A stretch of DNA of 44,843 nt from a virus. Made by a program: the position numbers and the translations under genes. The stretch lies in the IMG/VR virus record IMGVR_UViG_3300035698_013031, positions 1 through 44,843 of that record. One strand, given 5' to 3'. Positions 1-7,291 of the stretch are shown here, in pieces (the first letter of the stretch is position 1; each line of letters opens with the position of its first letter). Under the pieces are notes generated by a model. It was not told the DNA's origin, did no database searches, and worked only from the letters and a program-made list of their open reading frames with translations.

Positions 1-95
1 ATGGTTTCCCATGTTTTTCCTGACATAGCTTGGTCGCCAGCATGAGATACCGATACAATAAGCAACTCCCTCGCAAGTTCTTCTACTGGTTTCAT
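1..95 (-). CDS. Hypothetical protein, N-terminal part (continues at 44843)
   Basis: The minus-strand reading frame opens with ATG at 95, preceded by GGGGGATAAGTA, and is still open at base 1 after 31 codons plus two bases. Joining base 1 to base 44843 keeps the frame and gives an 82-residue protein that ends at 44690. The protein is small and soluble-looking, with no membrane segment or zinc motif. It lies between the 80-residue protein gene and the 71-residue protein gene of the same leftward operon. I do not recognise the family. The call as a real gene rests on the ribosome binding site and the frame continuity. Confidence 0.7.
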   Translation of the reverse strand, partial: MKPVEELARELLIVSVSHAGDQAMSGKTWET

Positions 96-122
96 TACTT
101 ATCCCCCATTAAAGCTGATTAA
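91..122. repeat. 32-bp direct repeat, copy A
   Basis: This 32-bp segment matches 44662-44693 with two mismatches, at positions 96 and 108. On the minus strand it holds the ribosome binding site (GGGGGATAAG) and start codon of the 82-residue gene. On the closed circle the two copies are about 270 bp apart and bracket that gene. Confidence 0.85.
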
Positions 123-123
123 A

Positions 124-366
124 TTAAAACTGTGATACTGCTCTGTGGGTTGCTCCACCTGTTCTTTCTTTTTTTACTTTGATTGGTTTTGAAAGATTTT
201 CAAGTTGTGCTTCATCAATGTTCCAAGTAGCAATTTCTGTTGCATCTTTTTTTAATTTAGGCTGAACTCCGTATTGAATACATCCATTTAGATATTCTAC
301 TTTTGAAACAACCTTACCAACTAATCCAGATACTTTGTCTTTTACCTTATCGCCTAATTTAATCAT
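124..366 (-). CDS. Hypothetical phage protein, small SH3/KOW-like
   Basis: This 80-residue protein opens with a basic segment (GDKVKDKVSGLVGKVVSKVEYLNG at about residues 5-28, alternating hydrophobic and charged) that looks like a small beta-barrel of the SH3/KOW type. Small proteins of this kind recur in tailed phages and have no firm function. Its ATG overlaps the helicase stop as ATGA, with AGGGGG eight bases upstream, so the two genes are translationally coupled. The low GC and lack of GATC match the RtcB block rather than the helicase. The beta-barrel assignment is by appearance only. Confidence 0.75.
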   Translation of the reverse strand: MIKLGDKVKDKVSGLVGKVVSKVEYLNGCIQYGVQPKLKKDATEIATWNIDEAQLENLSKPIKVKKERTGGATHRAVSQF

Positions 367-1745
367 TTCATCAACCCCCTAAATAGTGTATGGTTATCTT
401 CCTTCCTTAATAAGGCACCCATGATAACTTCATCGATGCTGTCTCTGGCTATTAAATGAATGTAAGTTGCGTTGTTTTTTTTATTGGCTCGCATACTGCG
501 ACCTCTAGCTTGGTAGTATTCAAGGAAAGAGTACGAGAGAGAGTAAAAGACGGTGTAATCACAGTCATTAAAGGATAGGCCAACTCCTCCAGACGCCGGA
601 TGTGAGACGAGAATTCCATTTGTTGATTGCTTAAACTTGCGAATAGCGGCATTTCTGTCGGGAGTATCACTATAGAGTGCCGTCGCTCTTTCTTTAAAGA
701 TTTCAGTAATCTTTTCAATTTCCCATTTATATTGGCAGAACACAATAACGCTTCTTCTAGGTCCAATTTCCTCGATGACATTTTCGAGCTCCTTCATTTT
801 AGGATTGTCTTTAAATTCGAACGCAGGACGCGCAGCGTTCGGCGTATATGCAAAGCCGCCGGTGATCTGCCGGACTTTCATGATCTTGGCTAAAGCTATA
901 TTGACAGATATTTCCGTCCCATCTATTTCCATAACCAGCTCGTCCCACATGTCTCTGTAAGCCTTTGTTTGCTCCTTAGTCATGGTAACGAACCGATTGA
1001 CGTTAATCTCGTCCGGCAGGTCCAGCACGTCACGTTTGGCTATATATTGGCAGTAAGGCTTCATTCTGGCCCTAAGGTCATGTAACATGTCAGGGTGGAT
1101 CCCCATTGTATACCCGCGCTGCAGCATCATCATTATTTCCCGCTTACCCAGGCCATAAAGAGGGACGATCGTAGCCCCCCTGCATAGCGCCATGTATTTG
1201 TTGCGGAATTTAAAGAAGTTATTCCCGAGGATCCGTGGGGCCAGAAAGCACATCTGTGACCAGTATTCTGACTCTATGTTGGGGGCTGGCGTAGCGGACA
1301 TGACTATCTTATAAGGGAAGGCGGGCGCTGCCTTTAACAGTGCCTTCGTTGTCTTTGCGTTATATGCTTTTATTTTTTGAGATTCGTCAAGGACACACAT
1401 TGGCTTTAAGGCCAGCACCTGTTCCCAGGTCTTCTGAAACTTCCTTGAAATTATGGCTTCATAATTAATGATCAAAATGTTGTAGGCTTTAATATTCGGC
1501 GAGTCTCTAAGGCTGGCACAGCTGAGGTTTGTAAACTTTTTTATATCTTCCATCCAGGCACTCTCTATTAGGGAAAGCGGGCAGATAACCAGAAGTTGTC
1601 TTTTCTCGTCGAGCTTGTGCATTCTTTCAAAAACTTTTATTGCAGCGAGGGTTTTGCCGGTACCCATATCCCAGAAGAAGGCACCAGCGCCCTTGTTCTT
1701 AATAATGAAATCAACACCCTTTTGTTGATGATCGAATAACTTCAT
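363..1745 (-). CDS. SNF2-type superfamily 2 DNA helicase/ATPase
   Basis: This is a DNA-dependent ATPase or helicase of the SNF2 branch of superfamily 2, about the usual size for the short phage form (460 residues). From the ATG at 1745, motif I is DMGTGKT at residues 26-32, motif II is LDESQK at 119-124, and motif III is SATPAPN at 150-156. The C-terminal RecA-like domain carries the motif VI element QARGRSMR. Phage members are linked to replication or recombination. The frame is open upstream to a TTG at 1784, but that extension runs through the promoter. The ATG start gives MKLFDHQQKG, which fits a helicase N-terminus. This start leaves almost no leader after the predicted -10 box, so the mRNA may be leaderless. 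It heads the leftward operon that crosses the window ends. Confidence 0.92.
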   Translation of the reverse strand: MKLFDHQQKGVDFIIKNKGAGAFFWDMGTGKTLAAIKVFERMHKLDEKRQLLVICPLSLIESAWMEDIKKFTNLSCASLRDSPNIKAYNILIINYEAIISRKFQKTWEQVLALKPMCVLDESQKIKAYNAKTTKALLKAAPAFPYKIVMSATPAPNIESEYWSQMCFLAPRILGNNFFKFRNKYMALCRGATIVPLYGLGKREIMMMLQRGYTMGIHPDMLHDLRARMKPYCQYIAKRDVLDLPDEINVNRFVTMTKEQTKAYRDMWDELVMEIDGTEISVNIALAKIMKVRQITGGFAYTPNAARPAFEFKDNPKMKELENVIEEIGPRRSVIVFCQYKWEIEKITEIFKERATALYSDTPDRNAAIRKFKQSTNGILVSHPASGGVGLSFNDCDYTVFYSLSYSFLEYYQARGRSMRANKKNNATYIHLIARDSIDEVIMGALLRKEDNHTLFRGLMK

Positions 1746-1752
1746 AGTGAAA

Positions 1753-1781
1753 ATAGTAGCAGAACATAGTTTATTTGTCAA
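1753..1781 (-). promoter_or_regulatory. Leftward sigma70-type promoter for the helicase operon
   Basis: The minus strand has TTGACA (1781-1776), a 17-base spacer and TACTAT (1758-1753). Only seven bases separate the -10 box from the helicase ATG at 1745, so transcription would start at or next to the start codon. Confidence 0.6.
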
Positions 1782-1789
1782 CAAATAAA
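1770..1789. promoter_or_regulatory. 20-bp palindrome, candidate operator
   Basis: The site is TTTATTTGT-CA-ACAAATAAA, with two perfect 9-bp arms around a 2-bp centre. It covers the leftward -35 box and ends five bases before the rightward -35 box, so a bound protein could control both promoters. The RHH protein encoded just to the right is the obvious candidate ligand; that link is inference. Confidence 0.6.
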
Positions 1790-1793
1790 GTTC

Positions 1794-1821
1794 TTGACTT
1801 GTTATCTGTTTTCTATATAAT
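1794..1821 (+). promoter_or_regulatory. Rightward sigma70-type promoter for the replication operon
   Basis: TTGACT (1794-1799), a 16-base spacer and a perfect TATAAT (1816-1821) lie 23 bases upstream of the ATG of the RHH gene. This is the best sigma70-type promoter I find in the window. Confidence 0.75.
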
Positions 1822-1844
1822 GGTTAAACATGAGGAGGATAGAA

Positions 1845-1985
1845 ATGCAAAAACTAAAAACAATCGCAGTCAGAGTTAGTAACTCAGAGCACACAAATCT
1901 TAAGACGACCTGTGCTAAACGAGGCACAACAATCCAATCTCTCGTCAAGAAATTACTAAAACCATACTTATTGAGAAAAAAATGA
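1845..1985 (+). CDS. Ribbon-helix-helix (Arc/CopG-like) small regulator
   Basis: This 46-residue protein is basic. Residues 4-12 (LKTIAVRVS) form a plausible beta ribbon, followed by two predicted helices (about 14-26 and 29-43, the latter TIQSLVKKLLKPYL). That is the size and layout of ribbon-helix-helix DNA-binding proteins such as Arc and CopG, which act as dimers on palindromic operators. It has an excellent ribosome binding site (GAGGAGG) and is the first gene after the rightward promoter. A 20-bp palindrome lies 56 bases upstream of its start. Autoregulation of both divergent operons is inferred from position. The next gene starts inside its stop codon (ATGA). Confidence 0.75.
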   Translation: MQKLKTIAVRVSNSEHTNLKTTCAKRGTTIQSLVKKLLKPYLLRKK

Positions 1986-2125
1986 ACCCATTCGCAGCAG
2001 CGACTATAGCCTTGTTTTCCTTAGCCAGCATTTGGGAGCTGTGCCAGGGGAAGTTTTGGCTATTTGTTTTTTACGCTTGTTCAGCATTAATTAACCTGGC
2101 TGTTGTTAAGATGGCCACAACCTAA
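1982..2125 (+). CDS. Small membrane protein
   Basis: This 47-residue protein starts on the ATGA overlap with the RHH gene. It is largely hydrophobic, with one or two short membrane-spanning stretches (residues 4-16 and about 23-43) around a polar turn (ELCQGK). No family is recognised. Early phage membrane peptides of this size sometimes act on host envelope functions, but nothing in this sequence shows a role. Support is from the coupling, tight spacing to the next gene and hydrophobic profile. Confidence 0.6.
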   Translation: MNPFAAATIALFSLASIWELCQGKFWLFVFYACSALINLAVVKMATT

Positions 2126-2137
2126 AAGGAGTCACCA

Positions 2138-3052
2138 ATGACCGAAGTAAACCCAGGTACAGACCAAGATGTAGAGCTTACCGAAGAACCAAAATTGATA
2201 ACAACCGAGGTCGTAGCATCTTATTCAGGGAAGATCTCAACCGGGAGATATGAAAATGAATCGCCGTTCTTTTCTCTTAAAGAAGTCTGGACAGGTGATA
2301 TTAATGTGGATGAACGGCAGCGGGAATTGTCAGAGAAGTGCTACCGAAAATTCTCTGAATGTGAGCAAAGGTCCATTATCGCTAGAATTATGGCAGAAAG
2401 AAAAGATCTCCGATTTTACCCTCAAGAAGACGGAAAAAGCTATCCGTCAATTACTTCAATCCTCGGGTGGGATAAAGATTTTTTCATCAGTACGCAAGAG
2501 CTGCTACAATACGGTGCTCGTGGTACTCTCATTCACAGACTTATAGAAATCTATGCCAAGCTAAAGGTTTGGAAAGAAGCCAAAGACTTGCTTCCATACC
2601 ACAGGGAATATGTGGTAGTCACCAAGGGATCCCTCAGCTTGTCTTTGGACGGCTATAGGATCGACAAGTTTTGGGAAGACTACGGCCTCGAGACATCAGA
2701 GACAGAGTCTGTTTCAGTTAACCCAGAGCATGGCTATGCCGGCAGGAAAGATTGGAAGGGGCTTGCTTATACAGAGAAGAAGACCGCAAAGAATGATCCA
2801 TCCAAGAAGCTCACCATGATTGATTGGAAAACCTCTGCGAAACTTGACAAGAAGTATGTGCTCTGCCAGCTGGCAGCCCATGTCTTCTGTCCTGGCAACG
2901 AAGACGTTGAGCAGGTCATAGCTGTCCCAGTTAACAATACGACAGCTCAAGGGTACACTGCCCCAATTGTGATGGCTAGAGAGGACCTCAAGCCTTATTT
3001 TGACTTGTTCTTAAAGCAGAAGGAAAACTTCAACTATCGATTTGGGTTATAA
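2138..3052 (+). CDS. PD-(D/E)XK family nuclease (RecB/Cas4-like)
   Basis: This 304-residue protein is a predicted metal-dependent nuclease of the PD-(D/E)XK fold, phage exonuclease/RecB-like branch. The fold elements appear in order: a helix with H133 (YGARGTLIHRLIE), an acidic residue near D205, the catalytic strand MIDWKTS with D229 and K231, and the following helix with Q244 (QLAAH). The first 100 residues have no recognised domain. The ribosome binding site AAAGGAG is well placed. It sits in the replication block near the SSB and primase genes, so a role in recombination or end-processing during replication is likely. The substrate cannot be told from sequence. Confidence 0.85.
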   Translation: MTEVNPGTDQDVELTEEPKLITTEVVASYSGKISTGRYENESPFFSLKEVWTGDINVDERQRELSEKCYRKFSECEQRSIIARIMAERKDLRFYPQEDGKSYPSITSILGWDKDFFISTQELLQYGARGTLIHRLIEIYAKLKVWKEAKDLLPYHREYVVVTKGSLSLSLDGYRIDKFWEDYGLETSETESVSVNPEHGYAGRKDWKGLAYTEKKTAKNDPSKKLTMIDWKTSAKLDKKYVLCQLAAHVFCPGNEDVEQVIAVPVNNTTAQGYTAPIVMAREDLKPYFDLFLKQKENFNYRFGL

Positions 3053-3243
3053 TGCCAAAAGGTTATTGCGGCGCATGGATCTGCGATATATGCGGTGTCC
3101 ATGCAGAGTTTCATAGATGTATAAAATATAACAAAAAAGGGGAACCTATCCATGAGTACCTATGCTGGCCATGTAAACGGAAGATTGATGAAGGTTGGTC
3201 CCCGGAGGAAGGTACCCGCGGAGAAGAAGACTTTCTTGGGTGA
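3052..3243 (+). CDS. Small zinc-finger protein
   Basis: This 63-residue protein has paired cysteines at ICDICG (residues 10-15) and LCWPCK (about 37-42), with His18 and His35 between them. That is the pattern of a single zinc-binding treble-clef or ribbon. The ATG overlaps the stop of the nuclease gene as TAATG, implying translational coupling. Its 3' part overlaps the next gene in another frame by 92 bases. The function is unknown. Confidence 0.7.
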   Translation: MPKGYCGAWICDICGVHAEFHRCIKYNKKGEPIHEYLCWPCKRKIDEGWSPEEGTRGEEDFLG

Positions 3244-3460
3244 GTCAGTACATTCCAACCATACTCGTAGGCTCTGTAAGACCTGCGATAAGGTTTTAAG
3301 CATATATAATTTAAACGAGTTCTGCTTCGCACACCTACACAAAGGACTTACAGCAGAACACCACAAAGAAGGAGAAATTAAACGGGAGAGGTTAAGGAAG
3401 TACCAGAACGAAGCAAATACTAAAAACCAATTGAAAAGAAAAGGAGCCACTAATGGCTAA
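3152..3460 (+). CDS. Small zinc-ribbon protein
   Basis: This 102-residue protein carries a CxxC...CxxH element, RLCKTCDKVLSIYN followed by FCFAHL at about residues 40-62. That is a common motif in short phage proteins, where it probably binds zinc. The C-terminal third is highly charged, K/E/R-rich and probably helical. The start is uncertain. The ATG at 3152 has GGGG nine bases upstream, and an ATG at 3188 preceded by GGAAG would remove 12 residues. The N-terminal part overlaps the preceding zinc-finger gene in a different frame, which argues mildly for the later start. It ends overlapping the next gene by eight bases. Confidence 0.7.
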   Translation: MSTYAGHVNGRLMKVGPRRKVPAEKKTFLGESVHSNHTRRLCKTCDKVLSIYNLNEFCFAHLHKGLTAEHHKEGEIKRERLRKYQNEANTKNQLKRKGATNG

Positions 3461-4010
3461 AACAAAATCATATTACACACCAGTAGGATCGATTAAATTC
3501 CCAAAAACTAAAATCAATGAAAAAGAGACTGGGTTTCTTTACACTCCCAAGAACCTCGACGAGGATGATGTAAAGTCTTGGAAGTTTCAGCTTGTCATCG
3601 ATCCAACGACAGAAGAAGCTAAGGCGCTTCTTGCCATCCTTGACGCACAGCATGCAGAGATCTCGGGTTCAAACTTCGTTCCTTACAAGAACGATCAGAA
3701 CAAAAATCAGGACACTAACGAGCTTGAAGAGACTGGCCTGGTTGCCATAAACTTCACAACTTGCTACCCGATTGCGATGATCGATGGAATGAAGAACAAA
3801 GTCAACGTATCTGTTGGCTGGGGATCCAAAGTTAAAGTTAAATTCACAACCAAGCCCGTTAACAATAAAGGGAAGGTTGGTCTTGGACGTCACGTTCGAG
3901 CTATCCAGATCATTGAGCTTTCAGAGTCAGGTCAGGACATGAGCGGCTTTGATGAAGAAAAAGAAGGTTTTCAGGGTGACCCAAGCGCTGAGGTGCCTTG
4001 GGAAGAATAA
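3453..4010 (+). CDS. Single-stranded DNA-binding protein (DUF2815/T7 gp2.5-like)
   Basis: This 185-residue protein resembles the OB-fold single-strand DNA-binding proteins of phages (DUF2815, functionally like T7 gp2.5). The N-terminal GSIKFPKT, the central beta-rich domain, and the very acidic tail ending DPSAEVPWEE all fit; acidic C-termini of SSBs recruit replication partners. It has a strong ribosome binding site (AAAAGGAG) and sits between recombination-type and primase genes. It would coat single strands at replication forks and recombination intermediates. The family assignment is by overall resemblance; I see no single diagnostic motif. Confidence 0.8.
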   Translation: MAKTKSYYTPVGSIKFPKTKINEKETGFLYTPKNLDEDDVKSWKFQLVIDPTTEEAKALLAILDAQHAEISGSNFVPYKNDQNKNQDTNELEETGLVAINFTTCYPIAMIDGMKNKVNVSVGWGSKVKVKFTTKPVNNKGKVGLGRHVRAIQIIELSESGQDMSGFDEEKEGFQGDPSAEVPWEE

Positions 4011-4093
4011 ATAATCACAGGGGTTCGCTATCTGATACCGCGATTAAATACGGCCGCCTTGAGTTCGGGGAGCCCCTACCATTAAGGAGAACC

Positions 4094-4681
4094 ATGGAAA
4101 AAGAAATCGATTTAGCTGGGATCATGCAGTTCACTGGGGCAGACATTGAGTCGCTTAGGCACCTTATGTACAACCTTGTTGCGCCTAAGATCATTGAGAT
4201 AGGCTGCTGGTCCGGGTATTCGACTGTTCACCTGGCTTCTTGGGCTAAAGAGCGTGGCGGGCATGTATGGTCCATTGACACCTTTGACGGTAGAGGTAGC
4301 ACTCTAGAGAATATAACAGATAAATATAAGCCTTACACAGCAATGCTTAAAAACCTAAAGACATTCGATGTTGAAGATACTGTCACGATCCTGGCGGGAT
4401 CCTCTGACGATAGGATTAACGACGTCCCAGACGATTGCAACATGCTCTTTATTGACGGGGACCATAGATATAACCAGGTCAAGAAAGACCTTGATAATTA
4501 TGATCCTAAAATTAAGCATGGCATTATCTGCGGCCATGACATGGACAACCTTAAGTGGGACGAGAAGTATATTAATGTAGACACCCACGACAACGTCCAC
4601 CATGGCGTAACAAAAGCAGTCTCTGAAAAATATGGTAAATTCATATGGTTGCCTAGATCAATTTGGGCAACCTTTAAATAA
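4094..4681 (+). CDS. Class I SAM-dependent methyltransferase
   Basis: This 195-residue protein is a predicted Rossmann-fold methyltransferase of the Methyltransf_24/CmcI type, usually acting on small molecules or sugars. Motif I is EIGCWSG (residues 35-41), the acidic residue after strand 2 is D62 (WSIDTFDG), and the post-strand-4 motif is LFIDGDH (118-124). The frame is open back to 3998, but only the ATG at 4094 has a ribosome binding site (AAGGAGAACC), and the later start clears the SSB gene. There is no target-recognition region, so a DNA methylase is unlikely. The substrate is unknown. Confidence 0.85.
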   Translation: MEKEIDLAGIMQFTGADIESLRHLMYNLVAPKIIEIGCWSGYSTVHLASWAKERGGHVWSIDTFDGRGSTLENITDKYKPYTAMLKNLKTFDVEDTVTILAGSSDDRINDVPDDCNMLFIDGDHRYNQVKKDLDNYDPKIKHGIICGHDMDNLKWDEKYINVDTHDNVHHGVTKAVSEKYGKFIWLPRSIWATFK

Positions 4682-4694
4682 GGAGAAAATCACT

Positions 4695-4916
4695 ATGAGA
4701 GAAAAACTAGCAGACTTATGCCATCGTCAATGGACCGGCTGGATGCATCATCTGTTTTCAAAATGCCATCGAGACAATAATGGAGACATTGTGATACCGA
4801 AGGTTTGGTACGATAGATGGCTTAGGCAATCAATAACAGATTACAAGGATTTATCACCTGCAGAAATGGAGTCTGATCGTAAAGAAGCGGACAGGTTTTT
4901 GGAAATAATGAAGTGA
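4695..4916 (+). CDS. Conserved hypothetical phage protein
   Basis: This 73-residue protein begins MREKLADLCHRQWTGWM and is rich in Trp, Asp and Glu. Proteins of this layout (a helix with WxGWM, a short hairpin with a PK turn, then a charged C-terminal helix) are widespread in tailed phages without a known function. The ATG at 4695 is chosen because AAGGAG lies nine bases upstream; the longer open frame from 4632 runs into the methyltransferase gene. It sits just before the primase fragment. Confidence 0.75.
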   Translation: MREKLADLCHRQWTGWMHHLFSKCHRDNNGDIVIPKVWYDRWLRQSITDYKDLSPAEMESDRKEADRFLEIMK

Positions 4917-5428
4917 TAAGACTATCTCCAAAAGAAATAGTTGAAGCCTTCCCGGAAGGCAAGTACCTTTTAAAGGTTAAGATCCGGGAAACAAAAGAGG
5001 AAATGAAACCATTTGAGAAATACCTGAAAGACCTGTATAACAGAAGTAATGATGCGGATCTGAAAATGTTCATGACTAAATACGTCAGAGCCTTTCATTA
5101 TAACATACTCCAGAAAACCCACCAACGATTAAAGCGAGAATATGCGATGTATGACACAAACAGGAAAGAGTTGGACGTCGCTACCGCAAAAACAATTCTC
5201 ATAGAATCACTTTACAGCTTCGAAAGAGTAAGGACAACCAGCAACAGGATCACCACTAAGTGTCCTTTTCACGACGAGAAACATCCTTCCTTTGTCATTT
5301 ACAAACATAACAATAGCTTCCACTGTTTTTCTTGCATGACAAGCGGGGACTCAATTTCTTTCGTTATGAAGTTGAATGATATTACATTTATTCCGGCAGT
5401 TAAATATTTGTTAGCAACGAGGGGATGA
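4913..5428 (+). CDS. CHC2 zinc-finger primase fragment
   Basis: This 171-residue protein ends in a DnaG-type CHC2 zinc-binding domain: C117-P-F-H120 and C138-F-S-C141, with the conserved HPSF and DSISFVM around them. This domain reads template sequence during primer synthesis. The catalytic TOPRIM domain is absent, so the protein is not a full primase. The first 110 residues are helical and not recognised. Initiation uses GTG at 4913, overlapping the stop of the previous gene. The VirE-type helicase starts two bases after its stop, so the pair probably works as one unit. Confidence 0.85.
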   Translation: MIRLSPKEIVEAFPEGKYLLKVKIRETKEEMKPFEKYLKDLYNRSNDADLKMFMTKYVRAFHYNILQKTHQRLKREYAMYDTNRKELDVATAKTILIESLYSFERVRTTSNRITTKCPFHDEKHPSFVIYKHNNSFHCFSCMTSGDSISFVMKLNDITFIPAVKYLLATRG

Positions 5429-5429
5429 T

Positions 5430-6740
5430 ATGGCAGAAAAAAAGAAAGATAAGCTGGACCAGATCCGCGACGAAGTAGACGCCAGCAGGCTAACGCTTGA
5501 CGTTAAGCATACTAATCGCGGTGTTATTATTATGCCTACCTATAAGAACGGGCTCATTTATATGGGTACCGACGAGGGATTAAGCAAACTCTTCCAATAC
5601 AACCTCTTTCATTCCCGCAACGAGATCTCCCGGATCCCGCCCTGGGGCGGTGATATAGGCGGCTACCCCCGGCCGATCAGTGATAAGGATATCCTGGCCC
5701 TTAAGGAATATATGATTGAGCGCTTCCGCGTTGAGTTTCCTGTTGGCACTCTGAACGAGGTCGTGGACCATGAGTCCCAGAAAAACAAATATGATCCTGT
5801 CAAGGAGCACCTGACTGGCTTAACGTGGGACGGCAAGGAACGTGTCAAGTCCTGGCTGTTTGATTACATGGCTGTTGAGAGAAGCGAATACGCAGAATTT
5901 GTTGGCACCATGACTCTGGCTGCTGCTTGCGCTAGAGTAGATAAGCCTGGGGTCAAGTACGATTATATGTTAATCCTGGAAGGAGCGCAGAACATTGGAA
6001 AATCCATGGCGGTTAAAGCTCTTGGTGGTGAATACTACAGAGAAATCTCAATGTCCGATAGGGACAAAGACACAGTTGAAAAAATGCAAGGAGCTTGGCT
6101 CATTGAAGTTGCCGAGCTGGCTGTTTTCAAAAAAAGAGACATTGAGTCCCTCAAAGCCTTTATCACATGCTCCGAAGACACTCAAAGACTGCCTTACGGA
6201 AGAAGGAGCGAAATTTTTCCTCGACGAAACATCTTCATAGGCACAATTAACCCCGATAACAACGGATATTTGTCAGATTCGACTGGAAACCGTAGATTTC
6301 TTCCTATTTTATGCAAGGATTACGTCAAGCTAAACGAATTACAGCTTGACCGGGACCAGATTTGGGCGGAAGCCTGGGCTATTTACCAAAAAGGCTTCCC
6401 GATGTACATACCTATCAAGGGTACGATCGCTGATGAAGCCCGAGATCGCCAGAATTTCAGACAGACTACTGATGAATGGCAGAATGTCATTGAGAGCTGG
6501 CTTGAGAAGTTACCGGCCAGTGAAGGTAACAAGGCCCGGGGCATTGATATTTGGACTGAGTGCCTTGGTGGCTTCAAGAGCGACTTTGACAGGTTCCGCC
6601 AGGTGCGCGTAGCAGATTGTATGACCAAGCTAGGCTGGGAGAAGGGTGTGTTCAGGTTTGAGGGTAAGTCAGCTAATGGCTACCACAAGCTCGATCCACA
6701 ATTGTCGTTGGATAATGACTCAACACCTTGGGAGGATTAA
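5430..6740 (+). CDS. VirE-family P-loop ATPase, replicative helicase/primase partner
   Basis: This 436-residue protein matches the virulence-associated E (PF05272) family, SF3-like ATPases found in phages and mobile elements beside primase domains. Walker A is GAQNIGKS (residues 185-192). The Walker B region is LIEVAEL (224-230), followed by the sensor region GTINPD and the arginine motif GNRRF (286-290). The ATG follows GAGGGGATGAT, two bases after the primase stop. It is the best candidate for the replicative helicase. No DNA polymerase gene is visible, so host polymerase is probably used. Confidence 0.88.
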   Translation: MAEKKKDKLDQIRDEVDASRLTLDVKHTNRGVIIMPTYKNGLIYMGTDEGLSKLFQYNLFHSRNEISRIPPWGGDIGGYPRPISDKDILALKEYMIERFRVEFPVGTLNEVVDHESQKNKYDPVKEHLTGLTWDGKERVKSWLFDYMAVERSEYAEFVGTMTLAAACARVDKPGVKYDYMLILEGAQNIGKSMAVKALGGEYYREISMSDRDKDTVEKMQGAWLIEVAELAVFKKRDIESLKAFITCSEDTQRLPYGRRSEIFPRRNIFIGTINPDNNGYLSDSTGNRRFLPILCKDYVKLNELQLDRDQIWAEAWAIYQKGFPMYIPIKGTIADEARDRQNFRQTTDEWQNVIESWLEKLPASEGNKARGIDIWTECLGGFKSDFDRFRQVRVADCMTKLGWEKGVFRFEGKSANGYHKLDPQLSLDNDSTPWED

Positions 6741-6741
6741 T

Positions 6742-6840
6742 ATGGGAGTAGACGACTGGGGATATATTGAACCACAAAGGTTAAGCAGTTTCTGGTACGG
6801 CTTTGCTTGTGCCTTGATGCTCGTGAAAATACTGCTCTAA
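6742..6840 (+). CDS. Very small membrane protein
   Basis: This 32-residue protein has a soluble head (MGVDDWGYIEP) and a hydrophobic segment from about residue 16 to the end (FWYGFACALMLVKILL) that could span a membrane once. GGGAGG lies seven bases before the ATG, and the next gene starts on the stop codon (TAATG). Both signs support translation. Its function is unknown. Confidence 0.6.
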   Translation: MGVDDWGYIEPQRLSSFWYGFACALMLVKILL

Positions 6841-7028
6841 TGACCCAATTCGAGCGCAAAAGATTTACAATCTGCCCCAGGAATAGGGTCAAGGGCAAGA
6901 AATGCTTCAAGGCCAACTGTCTCAACGATGGCAAGAAATGTTATATATGCTGCCTGGTCCAGGGTAAATGGACCCAGTTCCTTCAGCGTATTAAAAACAG
7001 TGAGATCTATTTTGAAAAGGAGGAATGA
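6840..7028 (+). CDS. Small cysteine-rich protein
   Basis: This 62-residue protein has cysteines at residues 12, 22, 27, 34, 37 and 38 (ICP, KKC, ANC, KKCYICC), enough for a compact metal-binding or knuckle-like fold. It is strongly basic in the first half. It is coupled to the upstream membrane peptide by a TAATG overlap. A longer open frame begins at 6807 but would overlap the upstream gene. No family is recognised. Confidence 0.65.
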   Translation: MTQFERKRFTICPRNRVKGKKCFKANCLNDGKKCYICCLVQGKWTQFLQRIKNSEIYFEKEE

Positions 7029-7291
7029 TGCACAAAAAAGTAATCTGTAAAAAATGTGATGCAGTTATTTCCCAGTGCCGGTGCATGGCTGGTGATAAGA
7101 AGATCGAATATGACCTTTGTGACAAATGCAAGGGAGAAAACGAAAGAACCCAGTGCTGGTTTTGTGGGGAAAGAATGGTTTGGGGCGGGGATCATAGCGC
7201 TGAAGACTACGGTATGCCTGGGGACGGAATAGTAGCCAACCTATCCTGCCCCCAGTGTGAAGCTACCGCTCTTTTTCATTCTGCTGGTTAG
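7028..7291 (+). CDS. Zinc-binding phage protein
   Basis: This 87-residue protein (from the second of two tandem ATGs) carries several CxxC pairs: ICKKC, LCDKC, QCWFCGERM and SCPQC. The C-terminal half (CWFCGERMVWGGDHS, then DGIVANLSCPQC) is a known type of phage/bacterial zinc ribbon. The AGGAGG lies four bases from the second ATG and one base from the first (7025), so the second is preferred. It is the last gene of the rightward block; an intrinsic terminator begins 19 bases after its stop. The role is unknown. Confidence 0.7.
   Translation: MHKKVICKKCDAVISQCRCMAGDKKIEYDLCDKCKGENERTQCWFCGERMVWGGDHSAEDYGMPGDGIVANLSCPQCEATALFHSAG

Noticed and set aside
2138-3052. Cas4 of a CRISPR system
   Set aside because: The nuclease lacks the cysteine cluster of Cas4 and there is no CRISPR array; a phage RecB-like nuclease is the simpler reading.
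3998-4093. Longer methyltransferase start at 3998
   Set aside because: It overlaps the SSB gene and has no ribosome binding site; the ATG at 4094 has AAGGAG.
4094-4681. DNA-modifying methylase to explain GATC enrichment
   Set aside because: There is no DPPY/NPPY or target-recognition region; the fold is of the small-molecule type.
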